Positions 34,688 to 45,588 are shown, numbered from the stretch's first letter. The stretch is DNA of 64,000 bases from Sphingomonas faeni (GCF_023195535.1 NZ_JALPNF010000001.1:62001-126000); one strand, 5' to 3'. The notes: a model not told the origin generated them from the sequence alone. Program-made: numbers and translations.

Positions 34688-36877
34688 TCACCCGCCTGGG
34701 CGGTAGCTGCGCTCGACGTGTCCCTTGAGGTCTTCGGGATGGAAATAGACCGGGCGCAGCTTACCCTCGGCATAACGCTGGGTCTGATCGGCGAAGTGCG
34801 GTGACGCCGGGTCGCCGCTCTGGCCGCCGGCCATCACCGCCATCGCCTTCACCCGCGGGCCGAACTCGACGACCGCGACGAAGCTGTTGCCGCTGGTGCC
34901 GCAATAGCGTTTGGTCCCCGGCCAGGGTTTGGCGCCGAACGACGCCAGGCTGCCCCATTGTGCCGAGGTGAACGGCACTGGGATAGACGCACGCGCGTCG
35001 TCGAAATGCGGCTGGATCGCGTCGTCGAGCCGTTGGAAGCGGTTGATCTGCTGCCACGGCGTGCGCCAGTCGCCGAAGTCGCGCGTCAGGCGGGCGACCG
35101 CGGCGGACAGCGCGGTAAGCTTGGCGTCGGGCGACACGCGCGCGGCGATGTAGTCGGGCACGTTCAACCGCTCGGCCTGTGCGAAGCTGCCGACCTCACG
35201 CCACAACTGGTCGCCCCAGAACACCGCCAGGCTGGTCGCGACCGAGTCGTAGCTCCAGCGGTGATCCCATTGCTTCAGCACCGCGATTGGCGCTGCGAGC
35301 GACGCCCGCCGAGGATCGCGAGCGGGTAGCGCGTCCCAGGCCTCGACCAGTCCGGGCAGCAATCGGGCGAAGGCGGGCAGATAGGAATCGAATGCGGCGG
35401 CGCGGAGCGTGTCCGGAGTCCAGCCGCGTTTGCCGGTCAACAGCAGGTCGGCATGGACGCCCCTCGCATTGCCGCCGACCTGATCCATGTAGCGCGGATA
35501 GTCCGCCGCCTTGGGGCTGTCCGGACCCGCCGCGCTCCACGGCCAGTCGTTGGTGTTGTGCGCCCAGCCGGTGCGTGGGTTGGCGACGCTCGGCAGGCTG
35601 GCGAGCGTGTGGAGCCCGTGCCAGTCGGTCGCGGGATCGCTGCCGTCGACGGGACGGGTGTAGTCGAACCGGTCGCTGCGGATCGGCATGAACTGCGGCA
35701 TCAGGAATGCGATCTCGCCCTTGTCGTCGGCGAACAGCGTGTCGTTCGACGAATTCGCCTTCCGCTCGGCGACTGCGATATAGCTTGCGAGATCGGTCGC
35801 CTTGGTCCGCAGATAGCTTTGTTCGAGCGCGGGCACGGGTTTCCACATCAGCGCAGTCGCGATCCAGCGCCCGGCCTTGATCGCGACGATCGGCCCGTGA
35901 TGCGTGGCGTAGGTGGTGAAGCCGCGTTCACCCATCGTGCCGTCGGCTCGGCGATAGCGTATCGTGACGGCGCGGGTCGTGACCGGGCGGACTTCGCTGC
36001 CGTAGCGATACGCATAGCGATTACCGGTCCGCGCGATCCGCTCGGCGAACTCGTCGATGTTGTCGACCGTCGCGGAGGTGTGCATCCAGCCGGCTTTGGC
36101 GTTGAAGCCTTGGTACACGAAAAACTGTCCCCAGGTGCTCGCGCCATACGCGTTAAGGCCTTCATCGCTCGTCATCTGTGCCTCGGAGCGGAAATAGAAG
36201 CTGGTGTGCGGATTGATCAGCAGCAGCGCGCGACCGTTCGCAGTCAGGCGGGGCGCGATCGCGATGCCGTTAGACCCCGATGGCTCGCGCGGGACCATGC
36301 CGCGTTCCTCCGGGGAGGGCGGGGTTGGCATGCCGTAGAAGGTCTTCAACTCACTGAGCGAGATGCGTTCGATATCCCCGCCGATGCTTCCTTCGGTGAA
36401 GCTGAGCGCCATCCAGGGCTCGAATCGATCGAGGACTTTCGGTTTGGTCTGTGGATGCGTCGCCAGATAATAGTTCAGCCCATCTGCCCAGGCGTGCATC
36501 AACGTCCGCAACCAGGCCGGGCTGGCGGCATATTGGCGCTTCAGGTCCGCGGGATCGACGAACAGCCGCTGGCGAAGGTCCGCCCAGACCGCGTCTTCGC
36601 CGTCCGCTTCGGCGCTACGCCCGAGTGCGGTCAGGTAATTCGCCTCGATCCGCGCGAAATCGTCCTCCGCCTGCGCGTAGATCAGCCCGAACACCGCATC
36701 CGCGTCCGATTTTCCACGAATATGCGGGATGCCCCAGTCGTCGCGCGCGATCGTGACCCGTGCGGCCTGCGCCTGCCACCGTGCCATCTCGATCGGTGGG
36801 GAACCCGGCGCTGGCGCCGTCGTCAGGAGGGCCAGCAGGATCACCGGATTGCGCGCGTGCCGAAGAAGCTTATCCAT
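34688..36877 (-). CDS. penicillin acylase-family Ntn hydrolase (acylase), exported
   Basis: A 729-residue member of the penicillin/acyl-homoserine-lactone acylase family. These are made as one chain with an alpha subunit, a spacer and a beta subunit released by autocatalysis. The N-terminus is a signal peptide; VTIARDDWGIPHIRG starts the alpha domain, and the nucleophile is S202 in PSGSNGIAIAP, beginning the beta subunit. AGWMHTSATVDNIDEF and the C-terminal GTKRYCGTSGNSFVAVVEFG fit the family. The start at 36877 is preferred; the same frame stays open to 37225 but runs through the remnant on the other strand. Substrate (antibiotic, lactone signal or lipopeptide) is unknown. Confidence 0.88.
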   Translation of the reverse strand: MDKLLRHARNPVILLALLTTAPAPGSPPIEMARWQAQAARVTIARDDWGIPHIRGKSDADAVFGLIYAQAEDDFARIEANYLTALGRSAEADGEDAVWADLRQRLFVDPADLKRQYAASPAWLRTLMHAWADGLNYYLATHPQTKPKVLDRFEPWMALSFTEGSIGGDIERISLSELKTFYGMPTPPSPEERGMVPREPSGSNGIAIAPRLTANGRALLLINPHTSFYFRSEAQMTSDEGLNAYGASTWGQFFVYQGFNAKAGWMHTSATVDNIDEFAERIARTGNRYAYRYGSEVRPVTTRAVTIRYRRADGTMGERGFTTYATHHGPIVAIKAGRWIATALMWKPVPALEQSYLRTKATDLASYIAVAERKANSSNDTLFADDKGEIAFLMPQFMPIRSDRFDYTRPVDGSDPATDWHGLHTLASLPSVANPRTGWAHNTNDWPWSAAGPDSPKAADYPRYMDQVGGNARGVHADLLLTGKRGWTPDTLRAAAFDSYLPAFARLLPGLVEAWDALPARDPRRASLAAPIAVLKQWDHRWSYDSVATSLAVFWGDQLWREVGSFAQAERLNVPDYIAARVSPDAKLTALSAAVARLTRDFGDWRTPWQQINRFQRLDDAIQPHFDDARASIPVPFTSAQWGSLASFGAKPWPGTKRYCGTSGNSFVAVVEFGPRVKAMAVMAGGQSGDPASPHFADQTQRYAEGKLRPVYFHPEDLKGHVERSYRPGG

Positions 36878-36911
36878 GTGCGCAGCGTAAGGCGAGAATT
36901 GGCGAAAGACC

Positions 36912-37187
36912 ATGCGGTGGCTGACGGAGGTATCCGCTATCGACCGGATGCTGGCGGCGGTGCGCCGTGCGACGCTCAGCCGCGTCGAGATCATGGCGGT
37001 TGTGGCAACGGCGTGCGACGCGGGCCGGCCAGTCGCTGTCCATGCTGCGACCACCGAAGGTATGCGTCGTGCGATCGCCGCGGGGTCGATACCATCGAGC
37101 ACGGCTATAGCGGCACGGCCGCAATCTGCGCAGGCATGGCGACCAAGCGGTTCGCGCTTCGTCCGACACTCGCCACAAAAAGCAAAG
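36912..37187 (+). pseudogene. amidohydrolase-family gene remnant
   Basis: Two plus-strand frames together give a piece of an imidazolonepropionase-like amidohydrolase. From 36912 one frame reads TLSRVEIMAVVATACDAGRP, then VAVHAATTEGMRRAIAAG; a frameshift near 37083 follows and the next frame continues GVDTIEHGYSGTAAICAGMA and RPTLA. In intact members VAVHA holds a metal-ligand histidine and G.DTIEHG another. No start, no N-terminal HxH motif and no C-terminus are present. It lies upstream of the acylase gene and is divergent from it. Confidence 0.7.
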
Positions 37188-37559
37188 TTAATGCCAAATC
37201 GTAACATGCGCGTCACAAGTTTCACGCATTAAACCTCAAGGACGTTCGGGGTGATTGGGAATATGATGGGTTTTAATATTGTCTAGTTGTCGACGTTGTT
37301 AAGACAACGGGCAGAGCGGGCCGACGATACGTTGCACGCACCGTGCTTGCCACTGCAATACGGCGGCGAGGATCGGTATCTGATCTGCTCGATCAACGGT
37401 TCTCGCGTTATCTAGAGATCACGCATCTCCGCAAGTGAAATGCCGTTCAATCAAAATCTATCAATATCTCGAACTCATCGAGTTCGGGCGCGCGATGTCG
37501 CACGTCTGGCGCTCAGCGCCGGCGTGCCACGGGCATATAAGTACCGGGGGAAGCAGAAA
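37188..37559. promoter_or_regulatory. upstream region of the TonB receptor / phoA pair
   Basis: AT-richer leader before the receptor gene. Two features stand out: CGTAACA and CGTCACA, 11 bp apart start to start (37200-37217), a weak match to the direct-repeat layout of a Pho box; and an inverted repeat GTTGT...ACAAC within 37286-37308 (arms GTTGTC and GACAAC with 11 bases between). Either could be an operator; neither is proved. GGGGGAAGC (37547-37555) serves as the ribosome-binding site. Confidence 0.35.
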
Positions 37560-40310
37560 ATGATTCGTAGTTTTAAGCATGTCGATCGCATAACGCCCCT
37601 TCTGCTGGGAACGGCGGTCGTAGCACTATCCGTGGCCCCAGCCGTCGCGCAGACCGTACCGGCTTTAGTCGACCAGGAGACCGAGACGGGGGAGGAGATC
37701 GTCGTCTCCGGGTACCGTCGCAGCCTCGAAGAAGCCATCGACATGAAGCGCAACACGATCGGCTTTTCGGACTCGATCATCGCCACCGATATCGCCGATT
37801 TCCCCGAGCAGAACCTCTCCGAAGCGCTGCAACGCGTGCCCGGCGTGACGATCGAGCGCGAACGAGGCCTTGGCACGCGCGTCAACGTCCGCGGCCTGCC
37901 GAGCGAATTTACTTTCGTGTCGATCAACAAGCTGGCGACCGCCTCGGGTTCGGGCGGGCGCGACGTGGAATTCGACATCTTCGCCTCCGAACTGATTCAG
38001 TCCGTCACGGTGCAGAAGTCGCCGGTGGCGGCAGACGAGGAAGGCGGCATCGCCGGCTCGGTGCTGATCCGTACCGCGCGGCCTTTCGATAATCCCGGGC
38101 TGCGCCTGGTGGGCAGCGCCGACGGCGCGTACAATTCGATCTCCGAGAAGATCGACCCCAACTTCTCGTTCCTCGGCAGCAAGACCTTTGGCGACTTCGG
38201 CGTGCTGGTCTCGGTCGCCAAGCAGCAGCGCAGCAACCGCACCGACTCGAATTCGGGCATCAACTTCCGGCCGATCGCGCGCTGGACCGATCGTACCGGC
38301 ACCGTCTACCGCAACCAGGCGATCGCCGTGCTGCAGCGCGACGCCGGCATCACGTTTGCCAATGCCGACAAGAACAAGATCGTGTTTCTCGATAAGGTCG
38401 GCGACCGCGTCTACCAGAACGATCAGGATCGCCTCGGCCTGTCGGGTTCGGTGCAATATAAGCCGAGCGACAATTTCAATATCGCCTTCGACGCGTTTCT
38501 CGGCTCGTACGATACGACCGAGGACGAATATGATGCGGCCGGCTATGCGGCGTCGAGCAACTCGACGCTCGAGACGATCCACGATTTCGACGCCACGACG
38601 CTGGCCGACAGCGGCATCGTCGTGCTGCGCGATGTCTCGTACACCAACACGCAGCATGAATTCCTGAGCAAGGAATATATCAACGAGACCGACTATCGCC
38701 AGTTCGGCAGCGAAATGAACTGGTCGACGGGCAACTGGAAGATCAATGCGCTGGGCGGCTATTCCGGCGCGAAGAAAACACTCGATACCTCGAACCTCAA
38801 GCACGTCGCCTATGCGCCGTCGCGCACCCGCTATACCGAGAATGGCGGCGAGACGATCCCGAGCGCCAATCCGCGCACGATCGACATGTACAATGCGCCG
38901 AACGCCTATCTGTTCGAGGCGTATGAAACCTTTCGCGAGCAGATCAAGGACGACAAATACGCCGCGCAGATCGATCTGAGCTATAATTTCGAAACGTCCT
39001 TGCTCAAGCGCTTCAACTTCGGCGGCCGCTACACCAACAAAAGCAACGAGCGCGAATATGGCGAGGAGAAGATCCAGGGCCCGACGCGTGGCAGCACGGC
39101 CTATGTCAATGTCCGTAAGCTGGGCGACAGCCCGCTCGAGAACGTGACCGACATCACAGGCGGCAAGAGCTATCAGGCACGCGACCTTAGCTGGGCGCAG
39201 GTTTCCAATGCCTATGCGCGCGACTTCTTCCGGCCGGACGGGTTCGTCACGCCGTTCAACGACGCCAATTATTACAAGGTCCAGGAAGAGACGATCGCCG
39301 GTTATGCGATGGTCGACCTCGAATTCACCGTGGCCGTGCCGGTGTTCGTCAATGTCGGCGGCCGCTATCTGCGCACCAGCATCCATTCGGAAGGCTTCCA
39401 GCAGGTCCAGAACCCGAACGGCTCGATCGGGCTGACGCCTGCGCCGGTGTCCAGCGACGGCAGATATGAAAAGTTCCTGCCGTCGTTCAACGCGCATGCC
39501 GAGCTCACCGACAGCCTGTTCCTGCGCGCCGCGGCCTCGCAAACGCTGATCCGTCCGGCGTTGACCGATCTTGCCTACAAACGGATCGCGAGCATCGGCA
39601 ATTTTCGCTACACCGATGGCAATCCGGGTCTGGAGCCCACTTTGGCCGACCAGTGGGAAGTCGGCGTCGAGAAATATCTCCCCCGCGGCGGCATTCTGGC
39701 AGCGTCCTATTTCTGGAAGAAGATCAAGGGGGTGGTGCAGAGCCAGCTGACCGGTGTGGTGCCCGGCGTGACGGTCTACAACGCCAACGGCTCGGTCAAC
39801 GGCGTCTACGAGTTCGACGTCTACCAGCCCGTCAACGCCGAGGGGTCTTACAAGGTCAGCGGCGTCGAGGTGAACGCGGTGATCCCGTTTGGCATGTTTG
39901 CGGATTGGGCGGACGGCTTCGGCATCAACGCCAACGCCACCTTCCTCGACAGCTCGCTCACCGGCGAATCCGACCTCGGCATCGATACCTCGCCGATCGG
40001 TCTTGCCGACAAGACGTACAATGCCACGGTCTTTTACGACAAGGGGCCGCTCTCGCTGCGCGCCTCGTACAACCGCAAGGGCGCCTATGTGGAGCGGATC
40101 GAGCGTAACATGTATCCGGTGTACCGGGATGCGTACGGTCAGTTCGACGTCGCCGCCAGCTATCAGGTGACGCGCAACTTCCGCGTCGAGCTGCAGGGCA
40201 TAAACGTCGGGAACGCGAAGACCACCGGCTACACGATGGATCCGTCCTTTCCGACGACCTACGAAGCCTCGGGCAGCCGCATCAGCCTGGGCGTCCGCGG
40301 GCAGTTCTGA
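37560..40310 (+). CDS. TonB-dependent receptor linked to alkaline phosphatase
   Basis: A 916-residue outer-membrane receptor. The ATG at 37560 is preceded by a strong GGGGGAAGC; the upstream extension is rejected. A signal peptide ends PAVAQ; then [20 protein letters not shown] (TonB box and lead-in typical of the large sphingomonad/Caulobacter receptors), the plug ([32 protein letters not shown]), and a barrel with terminal phenylalanine SLGVRGQF. phoA lies 64 bp downstream in the same direction, so the ligand may be an organophosphate (inference); a carbohydrate or peptide ligand is also possible. Confidence 0.93.
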   Translation: MIRSFKHVDRITPLLLGTAVVALSVAPAVAQTVPALVDQETETGEEIVVSGYRRSLEEAIDMKRNTIGFSDSIIATDIADFPEQNLSEALQRVPGVTIERERGLGTRVNVRGLPSEFTFVSINKLATASGSGGRDVEFDIFASELIQSVTVQKSPVAADEEGGIAGSVLIRTARPFDNPGLRLVGSADGAYNSISEKIDPNFSFLGSKTFGDFGVLVSVAKQQRSNRTDSNSGINFRPIARWTDRTGTVYRNQAIAVLQRDAGITFANADKNKIVFLDKVGDRVYQNDQDRLGLSGSVQYKPSDNFNIAFDAFLGSYDTTEDEYDAAGYAASSNSTLETIHDFDATTLADSGIVVLRDVSYTNTQHEFLSKEYINETDYRQFGSEMNWSTGNWKINALGGYSGAKKTLDTSNLKHVAYAPSRTRYTENGGETIPSANPRTIDMYNAPNAYLFEAYETFREQIKDDKYAAQIDLSYNFETSLLKRFNFGGRYTNKSNEREYGEEKIQGPTRGSTAYVNVRKLGDSPLENVTDITGGKSYQARDLSWAQVSNAYARDFFRPDGFVTPFNDANYYKVQEETIAGYAMVDLEFTVAVPVFVNVGGRYLRTSIHSEGFQQVQNPNGSIGLTPAPVSSDGRYEKFLPSFNAHAELTDSLFLRAAASQTLIRPALTDLAYKRIASIGNFRYTDGNPGLEPTLADQWEVGVEKYLPRGGILAASYFWKKIKGVVQSQLTGVVPGVTVYNANGSVNGVYEFDVYQPVNAEGSYKVSGVEVNAVIPFGMFADWADGFGINANATFLDSSLTGESDLGIDTSPIGLADKTYNATVFYDKGPLSLRASYNRKGAYVERIERNMYPVYRDAYGQFDVAASYQVTRNFRVELQGINVGNAKTTGYTMDPSFPTTYEASGSRISLGVRGQF

Positions 40311-40316
40311 TCCTCC

Positions 40317-40345
40317 GCAGGCCCTGCCGCGAAGGCGGGGCCTGC
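40317..40345 (+). promoter_or_regulatory. strong stem-loop between TonB receptor gene and phoA
   Basis: GCAGGCCC pairs with GGGCCTGC, with GCC/GGC extending the stem and a small loop around GCGAA. There is no T-run, so full termination is unlikely; it may stabilise the upstream mRNA or reduce readthrough into phoA. Confidence 0.6.
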
Positions 40346-40374
40346 CATGCCATATCCAGTTCCGGAGCATCCCC

Positions 40375-41781
40375 ATGATCTCGCATATCGCCCTTGCTGC
40401 GCTGCTCGCCGCGTCCGTCCAGCCCGCGGTCGCCCGGCGGGCCGCACCCGATCTGTCGCGCGCGGCGCGCGGCGATGTGCGCGCGCCCGGCGGCGCACGG
40501 CGTCTTCCCGGCGACATGCGCGAAACCTATCGTGCGCTCGCCGACACGAGCGAAGTGCGCAACGTCATCCTGCTGATCGGCGATGGCATGGGGGATTCCG
40601 AGATCACCATCGCGCGCAACTATGCCGAAGGGGCGGGCGGCTATTTCAAGGGCATCGATTCGCTGCCCTTCACCGGCCAGTACACGCATTATTCGCTCGA
40701 CCGGGAAACCGGCAAACCCAATTACGTGACCGACAGCGCGGCCTCGGCGACCGCATGGGCATCGGGGGTCAAGAGCTATAACGGCGCGATCGGCGTCGAT
40801 ATCTATGGCAAGCCGCACAAGACGCTGCTCGAGCGCGCCAAGTCGGCCGGGCTCGCCACCGGCGATGTATCCACCTCGGAAATCCAGGACGCCACGCCGG
40901 GCGCGCAGATCGCTCATGTCGCGCAGCGCAAATGCTACGCGCCGGCCGCGACGAGCACACTCTGCCCGCAAAACGCGCTGGAGAATGGCGGCGCCGGTTC
41001 GATCACCGAACAGTTGCTCGATACCCGCGCCGACCTGGTGCTGGGCGGCGGCGCAGCAAGCTTTGCCGAGGCGGCAACGGCAGGCCGGTACAAGGGCAAG
41101 ACACTCTTCCAGCAGGCGCAGGCGAGGGGCTATCGCATCGTCCGCAATGCGGCCGAGCTCGACGCCGTCTCCCGCGCCGACGACACGCAGCCGCTGATCG
41201 GACTGTTCGCCGACGGCAACATGCCGGTGCGCTGGACCGGTCCGCGCGCCAGCCACCACGGCAACATCGACAAGCCCGCCATCACCTGCCAGCCCAACCC
41301 GCAACGCCTGGCTACGGCCCCCAATCTGGCGGCGATAACCCGCAAGGCGATCGCTTTGCTCAAGAACCGGCCCAAGGGCTTCTTCCTGCAGGTCGAAGGC
41401 GCGTCGATCGACAAGCAGGATCATGCCGCCAATCCGTGCGGCCAGATCGGCGAGACGGTCGATCTCGACGAATCGGTGCAGGTCGCGCTGGAATTCGCCA
41501 AGGCTGACGGGCATACCCTGGTGATCGTCACCGCCGATCACGCACATACCAGCCAGATCATCGGCAACGGCGCCCGCGCGCCGGGCCTCACCGCCGCGAT
41601 CAACACGCGCGAGGGCGGCGTCATGACGGTCAGTTACGGCACGGCCGAGGAGGGCTCACAGGAACATACCGGCACACAGCTGCGCATCGCGGCCTATGGT
41701 CCGCATGCGGTCAACGTGTCGGGACTGCTAGACCAGACGGATCTTCACTACATCATCCGGCATGCACTCGGTCTGGATTGA
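40375..41781 (+). CDS. phoA: PhoA-type alkaline phosphatase, exported
   Basis: Periplasmic alkaline phosphatase of 468 residues with a signal peptide cut near [20 protein letters not shown] supplies metal ligand D70; the phosphoserine nucleophile is S121 in [28 protein letters not shown] and [11 protein letters not shown] carry the remaining zinc and magnesium ligands, and [14 protein letters not shown] the final histidine. It releases phosphate from monoesters. It follows a TonB receptor gene, a pairing that suggests phosphate starvation control. Confidence 0.94.
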   Translation: MISHIALAALLAASVQPAVARRAAPDLSRAARGDVRAPGGARRLPGDMRETYRALADTSEVRNVILLIGDGMGDSEITIARNYAEGAGGYFKGIDSLPFTGQYTHYSLDRETGKPNYVTDSAASATAWASGVKSYNGAIGVDIYGKPHKTLLERAKSAGLATGDVSTSEIQDATPGAQIAHVAQRKCYAPAATSTLCPQNALENGGAGSITEQLLDTRADLVLGGGAASFAEAATAGRYKGKTLFQQAQARGYRIVRNAAELDAVSRADDTQPLIGLFADGNMPVRWTGPRASHHGNIDKPAITCQPNPQRLATAPNLAAITRKAIALLKNRPKGFFLQVEGASIDKQDHAANPCGQIGETVDLDESVQVALEFAKADGHTLVIVTADHAHTSQIIGNGARAPGLTAAINTREGGVMTVSYGTAEEGSQEHTGTQLRIAAYGPHAVNVSGLLDQTDLHYIIRHALGLD

Positions 41782-41976
41782 GCGAGATAAAATCCCAAGG
41801 CTGCATGACACGACCCTCAGTTGCACGCCGCGGGCCTGTGCATAGCGTGGTACGCTGGGAGCCAGCGATGACGGCCGTATAGCTGATCGCATGGCCCTCG
41901 CGCCCCAGTCGCGATGCGAGATTTAGCACGACGGACGCGGCGCTTACGTTAGTCGCCGACTGCGCTCATCCCTGAC

Positions 41977-43032
41977 CTACCGCCGCCTGCGCGCGGACGT
42001 GGAAGAGCGTATCGTCATCGACGCGGGTACCGTCAGCGGCATAACGAGCGTCGGTCCGTTGGCGTGATCGGCGATGATGAGGTTGACGGCCTGTGCGGTG
42101 ACTTCGGCGATCGGCTGGACGATGGCGGTCAGGGGCGGATGCGCCAGGCGGATGATCGGAGTGTCGTCGAAGCTGACCAGCGACAGGTCGTCGGGCACCG
42201 CGAGGCCACGTTCGCGCGCCAGTTCGAGCGTTGCGAGTGTCATCTGATCGTTGCTCGCGATGATCGCGGTCGGCGGTTTGGCCAGCGCCAGCAACTGTGC
42301 CGTAGCCGTGCGTCCCGACGCGTGGCTGAAGTCGCCGACCGCGAGCAGGTCGTCGGTCGCTAGCCCCGCCGCCGCCATCGCCGCGCGCCAGCCATCGACC
42401 CGCCACGCGCTCAGTTCATATTCGGCGGGTCCGGCGATAAAACCGATCCGTGTGTGACCCAGTTCGAGCAAATGCTCGGTCGCGATTCGCGCCGCTCGCG
42501 TGTCGTCCATGATAAGCCGGATCCCGGGCCCTTCGGTCAGCGAGCCTATCCGCGCGAAGCTGATGCCCTGCGCCTCGAGCAGGTTGATGATCAGCGGGTT
42601 GCCCGAATGCGGCGGCGTCAGGATCACGCCGTCGGGTTGCAGCGCCGCGATCGCCGCCATCAGCTCGCGCTCGATATGGTCGCTGTGCGTGTCGACCAGC
42701 TCGACGATCAGCCGATAGCCGTGTTCGGCGCAGGTCAGCATCCCGCCCAGCATCATCTGGTCGAACCAGTCGGTGCCCTGCCGCGCGCGCCAGTCGGCGA
42801 TCGTCCGCTCGCGGTCGTTGAGCGCCAGGATCAAATACGAGCGCGAGCCGCCCATGCGCTGCGCAGCGATCGACGGGACGTAGCCGAGCTTGTCGATCGA
42901 CGCCTGCACGCGTTGCATCATCTCGGGGCGGACGCCCGAGTCCTTGTTCACCACGCGGCTGACGGTTTGCAGCGAAACGCCCGCATCCGCCGCGACATGC
43001 TTGATCGTTACCGCCTGACGTCGCCTTGCCAT
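41977..43032 (-). CDS. LacI-family transcriptional regulator
   Basis: Sugar-responsive repressor of 351 residues. The N-terminal helix-turn-helix is VTIKHVAADAGVSLQTVSRVVN (residues 8-29), followed by the hinge helix (VPSIAAQRMGG) and a periplasmic-binding-type effector domain (SYLILALND ... GVILTPPHSGNPLIINLLE ... RIGFIAGPAEYELSAWRVDG ... TAIIASNDQM). The start at 43032 gives the standard N-terminus. It is the last gene of the halogenase operon (10 bp after it) and likely binds the palindromes before the TonB receptor gene. Confidence 0.92.
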   Translation of the reverse strand: MARRRQAVTIKHVAADAGVSLQTVSRVVNKDSGVRPEMMQRVQASIDKLGYVPSIAAQRMGGSRSYLILALNDRERTIADWRARQGTDWFDQMMLGGMLTCAEHGYRLIVELVDTHSDHIERELMAAIAALQPDGVILTPPHSGNPLIINLLEAQGISFARIGSLTEGPGIRLIMDDTRAARIATEHLLELGHTRIGFIAGPAEYELSAWRVDGWRAAMAAAGLATDDLLAVGDFSHASGRTATAQLLALAKPPTAIIASNDQMTLATLELARERGLAVPDDLSLVSFDDTPIIRLAHPPLTAIVQPIAEVTAQAVNLIIADHANGPTLVMPLTVPASMTIRSSTSARRRR

Positions 43033-43042
43033 GCGTCTGAAC

Positions 43043-44560
43043 TCAGGCTGCAAGGACGGGCGAGGGGGCAGGGGCGGGCGCAGTGCCGCAGTAGCGCGCG
43101 ACATAGGCGGCGTGCTCGGGCAGCCCCGCGACCGTCGCGTTGGTGCCGTCGCGCAGGCCGCCGAGCAGCCGCGCCAGTTCCTCGTCGCGCAGCTTGGTCG
43201 CGATCGGGTGATAGCTTTGCGGCACGATTCCCTGGCCGAGCATCACCTGCACCCAGCTATTCTCCGCGAACAGCTCTTCGTTCTTGCGGAACACGCGGCC
43301 GGTTTCGCGGAACAGCTCGATCTTCTGTTCCAGCGACTCCGGGATCGGCATTGCCGCGCAGTGCCGCCAGAACGCGCTGTCGCGGCGCTCGGTCGCCTTG
43401 TAGTGCAGGATCAGGAAATCGCGGATCTGCAGCATGTCGGTATGCTGCTGGTCGTTGAACTCGGCGACGTCGCGCGGACTGACCGCGCCCGACGGGAACA
43501 GACGCAACAGCCGCAACACCGCGCGCTGGATCAGGTGGATGCTGGTCGATTCGAGCGGCTCCATGAACCCGCCCGACAGCCCGATCGCGATGCAGTTGCG
43601 ATGCCATTGCTGGCGCCGAGCGCCGGTGACGAAGCGGATCATGTTCGGCTCGGTGAGCGTCTTGCCCTCGATATTGCCGAGCAGCCGGTCGAGCGCGGCA
43701 TCGCGGTCGAGATAGCGGCTGCAATAGACCAAGCCGTTGCCGGTGCGATGCTGGAGCGGGATGCGCCATTGCCAGCCCGCGTCGTGCGCCATCGCCCGCG
43801 TATAGGGGAGGGCCGGGCGGACGCTCTCGGTCTGGATCGCAATCGCGGAATCGCACGGCAGATAATGCGTCCAGTCGTCGAACCCGGCATGCAGCGCACC
43901 CTCGATCAGCAGCGCGCGAAAGCCGGTGCAGTCGAGGAACAGGTCGCCCTCGATCCGCGCACCGGACTCGAGCACCAGCGCGGCGATGTCGCCACTCTCG
44001 CCGTTCAGCTCGACCTGCGCGATCTTGCCTTCGAGGCGGCGCGTGCCGTCCGCTTCGGCCATTCCCCGCAGATATTTCGCGTAGCGCGTCGAATCGAGCT
44101 GATACGCGTAGTTCATGCGGTCGTCGGGGAGATGCGCGAACTTGCCCTGCAACGCCGCGCGCAGTTCGAGGCAATAATCGTCATAGGGCTGGTCATGCCC
44201 CTTGGTCAGGCCGTGCAGCCAGAAATGCTGGAAGCCCGCGGACCAGTGATCCTTGCCGGTGATCCCGAACGAGTGGAAATAGCTTTCGCCGCGGACCTTC
44301 CAGTCGTCGAACAGGATGCCGAGTTTGAACGTCGCCTGCGTCTCGCGCATGAACTCGGCCTCGTTGATCCCGAGCAGGCGGTTGAAGGTGATCATCGGCG
44401 GGATTGTCGATTCGCCGACGCCGACGGTGCCGATCGCGTCGGACTCCACAAGGGTGAGTTCGATCGTGCTGCCCATCGTGCGGGCGATCGCGGCGGCGGC
44501 CATCCAGCCGGCGGTGCCGCCGCCGGCAATCACGATGCGGCGCATTGGGTGTTCGGTCAT
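43043..44560 (-). CDS. tryptophan halogenase-family flavoprotein (complete motifs)
   Basis: FAD-dependent halogenase-family protein of 505 residues. The FAD motif GGGTAG is at 13-18, the catalytic lysine is K79 (QATFKLGI), the same number as in PrnA, and the halogenase signature WxWxIP is W263-Q-W-R-I-P268. Known members chlorinate tryptophan or other aromatics with reduced flavin supplied by a partner; no flavin reductase gene is adjacent. Family members in TonB-receptor carbohydrate loci are common in sphingomonads and Caulobacter and their substrate is unknown. ATGA overlap with the cupin gene. Confidence 0.9.
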   Translation of the reverse strand: MTEHPMRRIVIAGGGTAGWMAAAAIARTMGSTIELTLVESDAIGTVGVGESTIPPMITFNRLLGINEAEFMRETQATFKLGILFDDWKVRGESYFHSFGITGKDHWSAGFQHFWLHGLTKGHDQPYDDYCLELRAALQGKFAHLPDDRMNYAYQLDSTRYAKYLRGMAEADGTRRLEGKIAQVELNGESGDIAALVLESGARIEGDLFLDCTGFRALLIEGALHAGFDDWTHYLPCDSAIAIQTESVRPALPYTRAMAHDAGWQWRIPLQHRTGNGLVYCSRYLDRDAALDRLLGNIEGKTLTEPNMIRFVTGARRQQWHRNCIAIGLSGGFMEPLESTSIHLIQRAVLRLLRLFPSGAVSPRDVAEFNDQQHTDMLQIRDFLILHYKATERRDSAFWRHCAAMPIPESLEQKIELFRETGRVFRKNEELFAENSWVQVMLGQGIVPQSYHPIATKLRDEELARLLGGLRDGTNATVAGLPEHAAYVARYCGTAPAPAPSPVLAA

Positions 44561-45588
44561 CGGCTGAGCGCTCTCAGGAGGAAGGCACGGAGGCGACCAG
44601 CGGTGTCGGGGGTAAGCGGCGCGAGCACGCCGCGCGCCGGTTCGGGGATATGGTCCATGACGTCGGGCCCGTTGGTGAAGACGTAATGGTCGAACATCTC
44701 GCGCCAGTGCTGCTTCTCGTCGGCGGGCAGATCGCGGATCGCCAGCATCGCGTGGTTCAGCGCATCCTGCGGCTGGCCGAGCCAGCGCGGGCTTTCGCGC
44801 CACCAGTAATTCACCAGCACGTTGAAGTCGGACAGTCCCTCGACATGGTGCCACCACATCGCCGGGATATAGAGCGCGTCGCCCGCCTCGAGCTCGGCGA
44901 CCTGCGCATGCGCCAGCGCCTCGCGAAACCTGGGATGCGCGGCGTAATCGGGATCGTGGAAATCGACCATGCTGACCGCGCGGCCCGCCGGCGTGTTGTC
45001 GACCGGGCCAAGGTAGAGGTTGCGGAACTGGTCGCGCGGGAAGACCGTGAAGCGCCGCCGGCCGACCGCGACGCAGGCGAGGTTGTCGGGGACATCGTTA
45101 TGCGCCGCGATCCGCGTGCGGGTGCCCATCCAGATGCTGGCGAGCGGCGTCCGCGCGCCGAGATCGACATGGTTCGCCTCGTGCAGCCCGGCGAAGAACT
45201 GCTGCAGGTCGATCGACGCGAGATAGATCGCGTGCGCGTCGGCGGTGCCTTCGTTGGCGTCGATCCGCGCGAAGATCTCGGGCAGTTTCGCGCGCAGCAT
45301 CTGGAAGTTCATCCCGTGCGTATCGTCGTAGAACAGCCGCCCCCGGCTGTCGGGCGTCCCGACCGAGACCGCGAACGGCAGGTCGCGCGCGTGACGCTGG
45401 ATATAGTCGCGCGCCGCGCGTGACGATCGGCGACCGGCCTGCACCATCGGCCAGTCGGCGATCAGCCCGCGCACGATGAACGGCGTCGTTGCCTCGCGCA
45501 GACGCAGGTCGAGGTCGGCGGGACTGTCGACCGCGATCTTGCGAACCTCTGCCATCTCAGCGAAGATGCCGGACCTCGCCTCAGCCAT
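44557..45588 (-). CDS. JmjC/cupin-8 domain protein
   Basis: A 343-residue cupin-like protein of the JmjC-related 2-oxoglutarate/Fe(II) oxygenase fold. The iron site appears as H-x-D in IAAHNDVPDNLACVAVG with the distal histidine in LYIPAMWWHHVEGL; GRRRFTVFP is the family linker. Members hydroxylate proteins or small molecules. The start overlaps the sapC end by 8 nt and the stop overlaps the halogenase start by 4 nt, so the four genes are made together. Confidence 0.87.
   Translation of the reverse strand: MAEARSGIFAEMAEVRKIAVDSPADLDLRLREATTPFIVRGLIADWPMVQAGRRSSRAARDYIQRHARDLPFAVSVGTPDSRGRLFYDDTHGMNFQMLRAKLPEIFARIDANEGTADAHAIYLASIDLQQFFAGLHEANHVDLGARTPLASIWMGTRTRIAAHNDVPDNLACVAVGRRRFTVFPRDQFRNLYLGPVDNTPAGRAVSMVDFHDPDYAAHPRFREALAHAQVAELEAGDALYIPAMWWHHVEGLSDFNVLVNYWWRESPRWLGQPQDALNHAMLAIRDLPADEKQHWREMFDHYVFTNGPDVMDHIPEPARGVLAPLTPDTAGRLRAFLLRALSR

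Noticed and set aside
36878..37225. 116-residue N-terminal extension of the acylase
   Set aside because: It overlaps the amidohydrolase remnant on the other strand and would bury the signal peptide that begins at 36877.
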